Positions 42,301 to 54,300 of a stretch of 64,000 nt of DNA are shown in pieces. The notes beneath the pieces are model-generated. The model was given only the letters and a program-made list of their open reading frames with translations, did no database searches and was not told the origin of the DNA. The DNA lies in contig BQKZ01000428.1 of NCBI GenBank assembly GCA_036244855.1, positions 67,681 through 131,680 of the forward strand. The letters are read 5' to 3'. Each line of letters begins with the position of its first letter. The first letter of the stretch is position 1. Source of the stretch: Temnopleurus reevesii (taxonomy: Eukaryota > Echinodermata > Echinoidea > Temnopleuroida > Temnopleuridae). The position numbers and the translations under genes are program-made.

Positions 42301-45300
42301 TGATAATGGTAGATTGAGAGAAAGGAAGAGGGGGGGGGGGGGGGAGGTGATGGAGAAAGACATACAAATTGCAGTCACACATGCACGAAATGTAGAGATT
42401 AGTGGACTAGCTGAGATATGATATGATATTGAGCCATGAAAATTGTCTTGTGAAATGACAGCTGTTTCACTTCAAAATATGACATCTGAGACAAAGTTCG
42501 TTGAAATACGATTTATAAGAACGCTTATTCCTCTCCCCTTATTTCTACACTTGTTCATGGCACGCCAGGGAGGTATAGATGGTTTAGATATTTTTTCACC
42601 TCAATTCCTTCCACCGTAAATGATGGAAAACAACCTAACTTTGGTCCAGAAATAGACATCATACAACTCTATTTACTCATCAATTTCATAAAGAATTTAA
42701 TGTTGCCGTTATTTTTAAAGAAATATCTGTTTATCTAATACCAATTAAAAAGTATTACTGGCTGAAACGGGCATTGGTTTTTCCCAATGCTATTTTTTAG
42801 GTAGTGAGGGCGACTCTGTTGTTTTCTCTTTTTTGTGATTATGCTGATCAATGACACTATTTAAACAAGAGAAGAATCTCGATGCATTGAAACCTAAAAT
42901 AGGTTGCAAAATAATGTCACAATGTGACATTTGTGTTGTCTAATGAGCTGTAGCATTTGAAATCGGAGATATTTACAAGCCAATGACATCCAGCTAAAAG
43001 AAATGAAAAACCATAAATCCACAAAAGTATCAATACTACCCAATACACATGACACCGACGGTTATTCAGAAAGAAATTACCCCAATTTCGATGAAATTAC
43101 AGAAATGGAAGAACCAACCGGCTGGCAAAACATTGTAATTTCCCGCTTGCCTTTTCTCGTTATAATTATTTATGTCATATCATAATATCCTCGTTCACTT
43201 GAACAACGAATTCTGCCGGCTCTCGGGATCGGGGAGGCGCGGGGGATAGTCCTCCGTTGCCTCGGGGTACAGGTGCTTTCGAGACTATTTCATTTTTTCC
43301 TTCAATTTTATCCTTTGGTGATGGGTAGCTCTCTCCGCGGAAATCAGAAGTAAAAATTGTACATATATCTTTAAAATGGGGAATATATTAAGACAGAAAA
43401 TGCACTAGATATATGGATGATTTTTTTGGAAAGTAAGAGCTACATACGAATGTAGAGGAACGATCGGTCAGCTTTTTCAATATTTTAATATTATTTTTAT
43501 TAGTAGTATTTTCCATTTATCACTCAACGCCTTATAAATCCATCCATCACGATTGCAGCATATGTGTAATAAATCTCGTAATATTTATTATTTTTTCCCG
43601 AATATAGTACATAAAATTGTATAACCACACAAGCCTTTGTCACAATAGTGCTTGCTTTAACCCCTATCAAAGATACGCGTATAAAACTCTGCTTTGTTGA
43701 CAGCTATTGAATATTATTATTTGCCGTCCTTTCTTCATTCCGTCATAAAATGGTGACATTTTACGACACCATAACCTATAAAAATGGTCCTTCCAATTTT
43801 TTGACGTTTTTCGGTCAATTTGAAGACTCGGCACCGCAGTGCAGGCAGCTGTTGTTTTTAGTAGGTGACGTGATTTCACGATGTGTTTTGGTTGGGAAAA
43901 TATTGGCGGGGTTGTTGGAAATTGTATAGATTTTCAAGCAAAACATGGTTTCAATACAGTATTACCGACCCGTTCATCTAAATTTCAGCTTTCCTACATG
44001 GAAAAAGGGAAAGATTGTCATGAACTCTCCTGTACTAGAAGTAAAAGAAGTTCGAGAGCTTTTGATTCGAAGAACCTTGGCTCATGAACGTGAATAGATT
44101 TAGTTTTGAGGGTGCTGAGACAGACACCGAAGGATACGTAAAGGCGTGTTTAATGACACATAAACCGACTACAATCATTTTTAATTCTCAATGAAATATA
44201 TCAGAATATAATGTTCTATGTTACAAAATAATGACCACTTGGTTTCAAGCACAGCAGGAAATATGACTGTTTTATTTGTAAAGGAATGTCATCGTCGCGA
44301 AAGACAAGATTTCGCACCACCTCTCAACCCCCTTTTACCACAAAGTCAACGACTTTAACCCGCGCCCTGTGGCGAAAAGCAGTTGGGGTACCCGTGAGAT
44401 GTGTGAGGACCGTAGACACGAATTTCTATGTCAGGGACTATTGACGAAATCTCCGTCTCCTTTTCTGGCGCTGACCTAGAAAAACATGGATGAAATGCGT
44501 TCATTGTCCTCTTCGCGAAATAAAAAAAAAAACGTCATGCATATCAATCTAATTACTTAGTACATGGGAGGTTGTATGGATCGGAATCAGAGCGAAAAAG
44601 TACAAGGGGAGAAAAATAGTCGTTTTGAACCATAAATTGAGACAGACGGCGGGATTAAATCATTTAGGGAGATACAATTATGATAGCTGTGAATATAGCT
44701 TATGAGGCCGTTATCCGGGGCACGGAGCCTTCTAAATTGCCGAAAGCATAATGGCGCAATTAAGGGTGCATCCCACCCCGTATACGGCCCATTGCTTAAA
44801 CCCTTCCCTCCCATTTATACCCCCTGTAACAACACATTAATCTGATTTATAACCTTTTATATCCTAAGGGTTAAGCATTGACGGATATCACTTCATATTT
44901 TACTCTAAATAAAATTCTTCTTGGAGATGGAAATGGGGTCAATGTTTTGTGAATCGATTTTTTTCAAGGATTTGCTCTCTTTTTGTGAAGATGGGACCCT
45001 CAGACTATATGATAACGAGAGGGCACGCACTCTTGAACTTTGGGTGATTGTTCATTGGGTATGAGAGGATTTTCCGAAAGTCATTTGCGATGATTTGTCA
45101 AAAGTAAACAAAACTGAATAATGCGTACCCGAAGGGCAAAGACAAGAGGAAGAGATAATGGATCAAGTAGTGAGAACGGGAGAAAGAAAGAAAGAGAAGG
45201 GGGGGGGGAGAACGAACGTGAAATAATATTGATGTATGATATAGCCTTGAAAATACAATTATCAAACCACAATATAGGTCAAAGAAAAAAAAATGAGCAT

Positions 45301-48300
45301 CATTTTTGGACGACCAACGATGAGCGTAAAGTGTAAACGGAAATAACAGTCATGGCAGCAGTTATTATGAAATAATTCATAATAATTCATAATGGATCGA
45401 CTATATTTCATTGCAAGATGGATGCATCTCAAATAACAACACCACCTCAAGAACCACACAAAGTTTAGAAAACAAAATATTATGTCTGTACTTGTTGTTT
45501 GGGATATAAGAAATAATTGAGGTTTATTTCATTTCGTAAGGTCCAATGATAATATTAGTTAAAATTATAGTAAATGATCAATCATGTTCCTTTTTGATAG
45601 CGTCATTAAGTTCAAAGAGAATATCGGTTGTATAAAATTTCACATCAGTTTTTTTTTAAACCAGAATTTAGAACGAATACTTTCTTATCATATTCTAGAA
45701 AATTCACGATCAATTTATGTTTCTTTTTAATTTTAAGATTGACAATGAGTGAATCACTCTGGTGTTGGCGAAGAACAAGTTCTTTAGCCCTTCTTTTTCA
45801 GATTTGGAAATCATTTGTCAGCAGTCTCCGGACACTTCTTCCTGAAAAACAACTTTTTGTAATATGGCGACCACTAATTTTATTGTTATTCATTGTTTTC
45901 TTCTTTAATTATGCATATTGTTTACACGTCATATTTTTTATTTTGTATGACAGGATGTATTTGAAGGTGTCCTGCTGGGAAAGATCGCGTGTCGTAACAT
46001 CAAATGTCCAGATATCACGTGTCCAAACGGCGAGGATCCCGTGATCAAAGATGGCTTCTGCTGCAAGACATGTCCATCAGAAGGTAAATTTATGGTCTTT
46101 GTTTTTTCCCGCCTTTTCCCAAGTAAAACGCTCCCATTCTTTAATATGAAATTTAACATCAAAACGACAACATGTACTTGAGTACAATGCGTGGATGAAT
46201 TGATAATATTGGTTTACTAGTAATGTATTGTGGGGTGCCTAACCGTACACACTTTGGACTCGATTTGGAAACCTTCACATTTAAAGACCCTCGAGACTTT
46301 ACCTTACCAGATGGCCATTTCTTTTCAGAGTTTCTTAAAGAAATTTTGATTCTTGTGAATTAAGATTTTAATTTGTATATCATATTTATTTTATCAGATG
46401 TCATCAAGGAAAAGCCCACCGATACAAACGGATCAGCGGAGTCTGATGGTAACTACCCCGACGATACGGCATCGACAGAGGGAACAGAAGATACCCTGCA
46501 AGGAGAAGGTAATGAATGATTGAATCTTATTATTTTGCAGAATTAGTGTCAAGAAATACAGTCGAGTCTACGTTAAACGCACCTCCGTAAATGTGCGTGA
46601 CTCTGCGTGAAATGGAATACAAACTGAGACAGTAGGATCTCCAGCAAACGTGCGACCACTTTGAGTTGTCATAATGGTTCATTGGCGTATTGCATTTTAA
46701 CGCACATTGACGCTTACATATGGAAAACAAATAAAACAACAACAAACTAACCAAAACAACAACAAACAAAAACAAACAAAACGCATTGTAAAACTAAAAT
46801 ATGGGGACTTTTTATCGCAACCACCACTGTATTCGCTAATGATTTCAACATTGTCTTTCAAGTGAATAGCTTGTAACCAACTTCCAATGGATAGAAGGTA
46901 ATAGTTTCAAAATACGTATTAAAAGATGATTATTGCAAGGGAATCTTTAGATATTATCATCAGAAATTATTTCCTGTACACCTTCTTATTGTATTAAACA
47001 ATCCTCTTTACTTTGCATGAATTTTCAGCTTTCGTATCCATCTTATCTGGCCGTCTTACATCTGTTGACACCAGGGCTGTAGCACGAGGGTCTTTCCTCC
47101 TTCAGAACAACAACCTCCACTTCACAATGCATGTATCAAGGTAGGACACTGAAATTCACGCAGATACTTAGGGGGTGTTGATCAACTGCAAATCTGTCGC
47201 ATGTTTCAAAAGCGCCATGAGCACCGAAAGGTGGACCTGTGCGCTATACAAGTAGCCACTATTATTATTATTATTATTGAAATGAGCATTTTCATTCAAC
47301 TAGGTTCTAGCAACATCCCCTTCGAATAATATCTGTATAATTTTTATATTCCTCTTCGCAATATGAAGTAACATATGTTGCACATTTTAGAATTTGCGAT
47401 TTTTGTTTCAATATTTCTAACATAATTTCTTGAAGAAGAAGACAGTGAGAAAACGTAACTCTTAAAATGATATCAGAGGTTTGAAGGAGCTCCTTACCTT
47501 TACAGCCTCATTCTTCATCCACTTGATCTTGAAAATACCATCTTTCCCCTTTTTTTACATACACATACTGAGAATGTTCAGAATATTTCCTTTTTTCTTA
47601 CACAGGCTAAGTACACCTGTGGAGGTCGTTTTTACTGGAGTACTCAACACAACTCTCCATGTACACACCGTACGCGATGTGGATTCAGACACGGTAAGTT
47701 CCAAAATTTTCAAACATTTCTTTTTTATCTAATTCTTGAAAAAAAAAATCATCATTATCATCATAATCATCATCATCATCAGTTCTACTTTTTGAAACGT
47801 TGTACAAACCTATACATTTTTGCGTTTTTTTCCTATTAGATTTGCGGCGAGTGGAAAAATATCCCCCAGATTGTATCACGTGATCTGCGCAATCGGAACG
47901 TTTTCGTCACACTGACCACGCGATCGCATACTCACGGCGAGGTCAGAGGTCGCCTGATCCCACATCGGGCCCTTTCAACAGGTAAGACCCCTGTCACTCA
48001 GAAAAGTATAGGGAAGGAAATTTCTTTTGTGGGCATCTAGCGATCGTGAATGCTTCAATGGAATATTTTACCTTGGCCGAATATTTTGCAGCTTCTGTTC
48101 ACAGTGCACTTCATTCCAGTTGAAAGTACCATTTTAATGAGTTCCTTTCAAATATAATTTCATTCCTTTGAAATATAGTTTTGTTCCTTTGAAATATAAT
48201 TGCCCATTTAGATAACATCAATTGACCGTGACATAATGACTAGGGTCAGATATCTATTTGTATGATGTTCATTATCAAGAAATTCCTTCCTCTTTTGAAG

Positions 48301-51300
48301 GTCAGTGGCGATTATTCGCACCCAGATATTCGATTCGGAAAAAATATAAGAATCTAAAAGTTTAAGATATTGACTAGGGTCAGATATATTTCTGTATGAT
48401 GTTCGTTATCAAGAAATTCCTTCCTATTTTGAAGGTCAGTGGCGATTATTCGCACCCAGATGTGGTGATTTTAAAAATTGTGAGATGGATTGTGTCTGCA
48501 AATATGCCGATCATTCTGAAGTAATATCTAAACTGGAGTGTACTTTAAAGCTTCGTCAGTCGTGTTTTTATGAAAAGGTGACACACTGGCCAAAGTTTCC
48601 ACTCAAAGAGGAGACAAGCTGATTAAGAATTTATTACATTTCCTTTCGGGAGCCCGTCACATACCTGTAGCACATCGCAAATGGGTATTATTTTCGGGTG
48701 ACTTGACACTTTTTTTTCTGTATTTCATTGACGGTGAAAATGAGCGGATTAATAGCGAAACTTGCAAGATCAATCGCAAAGCACATGAGAAATATCATTC
48801 GGCAGAAATGGGTGCAGTTTGTTGTTGGGGAAAACTGTTCGACAATATCATCCTATTTCAAGTGCTAAGAAAACAGCAATGACAATTGGATTTATATTTG
48901 TCTAAACATTTAGAGATAGGGATTATCAGTACCGCATTACAATTTTTATTTTACCAACCCCATCGTTAAAGAAATTGCTAATATATCGCATAAATTGCCA
49001 CACTAGATCATACCTTTTATCATATAAATTATATTATCAAATAACCATACGAAATTGGGAGTAGATAGTATATCCTGCGTAGTATAATCCCATTTTAAAC
49101 TATTTGCCAATTTCAATTATTGTTGATAACTTCATCCTGTTTTCACCATTTATCTATGATTAATTTGTATGTTTGAATCATAAACACCTTTTGAACACCG
49201 AACTCAACAGTTGTGCTAATATCTGCCGTTTTATCCGTCGGCGTATACTTCGAAATGATTTAAACAATTTTATAAAACACTTATTAAAACATCAAACTTA
49301 CCAATTGTGTTATAATTGCTTCAAGTTTCCTACATACATGTAAAACCTTTAGTGTAATAAAACAACTTTTATATCAAAACCCAAACTTTATCATTGTGTC
49401 ATTATCATTTAACAATTGTGTATATTTCGTTTGAACCATAAACACTTTGTTAACACCGAACTTATCATTGGTGCTATATTGTCTCACGTTTTATGTATAG
49501 AATCCTTCAGCGTTCTCCTGACACCGAAGAGGCGAAACGGTCCCATAAACGATCACCTTGGTAAAGGCGGTCTTGTGATGCTTTCTTCTTCCAAACACGG
49601 CAACACCATCAACTTCGCAGCTCTCCTCGATGGCATAGTAGAATCAGACCGAACAAACGACGTCAATCTCATCGTCGACATCACGAGGAGAAACGAAGTC
49701 CTGAAGAGGATTGAGGTCACTGTTGGCAGCGAGGTAATTTCACATATTCCCGGGAATATAAAAATTATTGAAGGCAGAACATATCGAAATATAGGAATTA
49801 GAGCCCATACAATACAGGGCCACCAGGTAGAACAATACCTTAATTACTGATGTATCTACTTTGTTAAGATAAAACGTAATAGATAAATAAATAAATATAA
49901 ATAAATAAGTGATTGCGCCCATCCAATAATACCACTGGGATTTCTCAGTGGGTTGTATAGTATTGAATATTCCCATCTCCTATCTGCGCTCAACCAATCA
50001 TATCTTTCGGATCCCGAAGTGGGACACATAGTATTTGATATTTTTCCCTCTTCTGACTCCGTTCATCCAATCATATCACTGGGATTTCTCAGTGTGTTGC
50101 ATAGTATTTAATATTTTCCTTCTCCTGACTGCGCACATCCAATCATATTTCTAGAATTTCGATGTTGGTTGTATAATATTAACTATTTTCCCTCTCCGGA
50201 CGGCGCTTAGCCAATAGCACCACTAGAATCTCGAAGCGCATTCAATATTATTGACTATTACATAACATTTTATCATTGATTGTTTTTGTAGGCCATCGAC
50301 CTTGTGGACGTTGTCGAATCAGTTCCGAGCTCGATCAAGAAGGCGATCACGAAAGGTCAGCTGAAGATGAGGGTGACGGTCCAAGACCAGGGAGAGATCG
50401 GAATGCTTGTCGGTAGCATCACACCTCTTAAAACATGCAACAGTGAGTCATACCAATACTCATATTTCAACTATTGTTCTTTTTTTCTGTAGAAAAGAAG
50501 GAAAGTTATCCCTAAATAAAATGCGAACAACCACCAAAAAAAAATAGGGAGTGTAGACACCTATACAACTTACTCGAGCATTTTGCAATCATCTTATCAG
50601 TTATGTACCTTCCAAAATGATAACAATAATAATAATAGTATTATATGAAAATATATGAATATATGAATATATGACTGTATGAAAATATATTTTAGTTGTA
50701 ATATTATGTTTGTGTTACGCTTGAAAATTTCAAGCTTTGATCATTTCCAATGAGATTTGTTACCCTTCGTTAAGATAACCTGTTCATTCTGAAAAGACCT
50801 ATTGTGGACATTCTTCAATGGTTTTGGCAAATCATTAATGGCATGTTTCTTTTTTTTTTAAACATTACAGCCATCCACGCTGTTCTCTCTGGCAGCCAAG
50901 CCCTTGACAGATCCAAGACGACTGGCGCTAGTGGCTCTGCAATCTTTACCCTTGATGACGATGGCACAATCAATTACATGGTAAGTATCAATCAATCAAT
51001 CAATCAATCAATCAATGTTTCAATGATTCGACCTCACTCAAATAAAATGCAACAATTGTTTAAAACTATTTATTTACCTCTCATATATCTTAACTCATAT
51101 ATATCATTTAAATACCATTTGTAGTACATTTGACCCTCTTTTCCTATCCAGGTTCGATTGACTGGGCTACAAACAGAGGTCAGCGCCATCACTATTGAGA
51201 TGCCGAGCAGAAACAGACGAAAGATTGTTGCTGATATCTTCGGAAACTACCGAGATGGAACGGTAAGAATTTTCAAATTTTTTAGAGCTTATTCCGGAAA

Positions 51301-54300
51301 ATATCAGATTTAGTATCTATAGAAAGTAATCGAGACTCCAGCAAATCATACTCACTGAAATTAAACTTATGTGCATGTATGGTTCTGTAATGGATTAGCT
51401 TACACAGTTCTTTCAGCGTTTGTAGAAAACTGTTCATCCAAACAGCGCCCTCTAAATTGATCAAGAAACCACTGTCAATTTATTTCCATTTTTATTATCG
51501 ATTTCATTTCCAACAAACTACAAATCAGAGTAAAAGTATAACAATAAAAAAAAATAAATGCTATATACATAATTTAAGCGTAATACGCATTATTTGTTTT
51601 CAAAATAATGATTTTTTTAAAAATTTATACGTAAATGTAAAATCTTAGTTATGAAGGATGTTTTACAGCCTTTCTCACTTATTCCCTGGTGTATTGCAGG
51701 CTGTTGGAAAGTGGCTTCGACCTAAGCTACGTGATGTCCAGATGTTCCTTCACGGGGAGCTTTACGTAAATGTAGCGACTGGCGCTTTCACAACGTCCGA
51801 GCTGCGCGGTCGAATCACCCAGCTACCTTACCAGGGTCACATCAGGAGACATGCAAGTAAGTATTGACATGATTGCATCCCACCGCTGCCACCAATTTAA
51901 CAACGTAAGGAATCAAGAGCTGGAGTTGTTTTTGTACAAATCATCAGGGATTTTGCGTTTCACAAAAAAAAGAAATGGCATTGTTGCATGGGCACAAAAG
52001 AAACAAAACGGAACAAAAAGTACATTGACATATGTATGATTATGAATGTGTGATAACTTGATAACGTTTCTTTCAATGCGATTTTTGCAGTAATAGTGCA
52101 GTGCCATGGCCCCAGCCGTAAGTTCGCATTCGTGAAATTACCAACGTAACATATTGATTAGGTGAATCAAAGTGGTAAATCTTGCACTCATAGGCATGTT
52201 AAAAAAATCAGTATTCCCCCCCAATTTAAAAAAAATAAATTCCAATATTTTCCTTTTCTCCACTAAGAAATGCCAATCCAGATATTGGGTACCTGATGGA
52301 TTAATCCTGATGGATTTATTTGCCCCCCCCCCCCTCTAAAGAAAGAGAGAAACAAGTCGAAAATTCAACAAAAATAAATTTTCTCTGTTCCTTCAAGAAA
52401 TGCCAATCCAGATGTCGGGCTCACTGATGGATCCGCTTCAGGAGACTGGAGCCGCCGGTCACGCCTGGATCGTCCTGGACGAGGAGTGTTCCCTCAACTA
52501 TGAGATCTCCGTGGTCGGGCTCCACAGCATCACCGAGGATGACATCGGTACGGACGGCCCTCCGACCACGCCTCACTTCTATGCAGAGATTGGCGAGATT
52601 GAGTCTGGGGAGAGCCGTGTCCGCTTGGTGCTGAACGCTTTCAGAGGAAACAGTGTAAGTAGATATGTGCCCTGCCGGTTAAAAAAAATCATCATCACAA
52701 TAATACAGCTTCCTTTTAAAGTACAATTTCCTTCAAAATAAAGTACTATACCTGTCTAAAATATATAGTAATCAGCATCATGTTAATAGAGTTATTCTTA
52801 ATTTTGAAAACAAAGAACGATTATATAATTCATTTTTATTTTCCTCCACTTATTGAAAATATATCACTTCAATTTTTACCCATATATGTATCTTCTTTCT
52901 TTTTCTTTCTCTTATTTGATATGTCTAGTTATATTTATATTTCTTTATGGAGTGATACTTATTATGAGTATTTGTACCAAACTATCAAGCTTGATAAACA
53001 TAGCTTTTAATTCTTTCATTTTTTATATGATCAATTTTAGGCTCGAGGAACTTTAACGGATGTCAACCCAGGACTTCTTGAGAACATGGACAGAGGCCAA
53101 GCTTTCATTCAGATCAGTACTAAGAACCACAGAGAAGGCGAAATCAGAGGGCAGGTGAGTGTCGTGATCTTTAATTAACTCTTCTCCAAATCGGCAACGT
53201 TTCACAACGGAATACGGTAGTTGTTTACTAAGTGTGTAATATAGATGCAAATAAGCTGTCACTGACAAAGAAACATAATCGTTGCATATATACAAATAAG
53301 TTTCAACAAATTACAAAATACATCCCACCGCTGCCACCCATTTAATTACGAAAAATTATTCATTTGCAGAGCTGTCTTGTATAGGTGAATTCCGACAGTT
53401 TTGTGAAGTCTAAAACACTTTGTCCTTGTAGAAACAATCCTACAAGCATTTTCTGCATGGTAAAGACACTGATGATGATGATTATGATGATCTTGATTAA
53501 CATCATTTTCCCTTTTTCTCCCTGACCAGATCATCCTACCAAACTCCTGCCACGGCGCGTCGAATGGTAACAACCTGGTGCCCGTTCACGACCCCATGCC
53601 CGCAATCAACGTCGATGACGAACCGAACTCGTGTTTCTTCGAAGGTCGATACCACGCCCCGATGTCGACTTGGTCACCGGACTATGATAGAAACTGCACC
53701 ACATGTACTTGCAAGGTAGGCCTTGGAAGGAACATTTTGTCGGGATAGATATTGCTCGTAAATTGCCAAAAAGTGGAAGAAAGTTGAAATCATTACGATC
53801 GGTTGAGATTGGTAAAGATATTTTTGCCTTATTCGAAGCTAATTTCTTGTGACAGTTTCAAAGACCACTGTTCCGATGTCTGTTACAGTGTCGTGGCGAA
53901 CTGAAGAAAGATCCTGATTTTTAATGGGAATATCTGACGTTGCCGTTTTAGCAATTACAAGCTCTTAATGAGAGAGGGTATGGGTGAACAATGTAATTAA
54001 ACACTCCGGAATTTTCTTCAAGTAATAATTTGTTTCTCTTTCTTAATTAATTATATAAAATATTTCATATAAAACGATAACCATTTCTTTCCTAATTTTT
54101 TTTTCTGAACAGAAAACTGTTACGATCTGCGATCCAGTGATTTGCCCAGAACTAGAATGTGAAAACCCTGTAACCGTTCCCGGTGAATGCTGTCCTTCCT
54201 GCCCGAAACGTAAGTACCAACCTATGTATTTTAGAAGATAAATAAAGCATTGTATTTGCCATACGATGGGTTCTAGAAGCAATCGTAAAATCAGTCCGAT

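Larger units (their letters stand above)
22482..45953 (+). other. chrd: chordin intron 2, 23.5 kb, inside VWC1
   Basis: 23,472 bases, GTAAGC to GACAG. No nested gene or extra exon could be supported on either strand. It holds foldback/TIR elements at 26629-26874, 30116-30277, 33899-34033, 36089-36686 and 38648-38777, a hairpin at 24099-24187, and microsatellites of CA (26140-26275), CTT/CTC (33455-33660), TCA (35229-35294), CT (37070-37170), GA (39283-39333) and TG (40410-40434). A large first-domain intron like this is a natural place for enhancers, but none is demonstrated. Confidence 0.8.

Noticed and set aside
49915..50265. Regular 72-bp repeats considered as a CRISPR-like array
   Set aside because: Repeats are contiguous and diverged with no unique spacers, and the DNA is animal genomic sequence.
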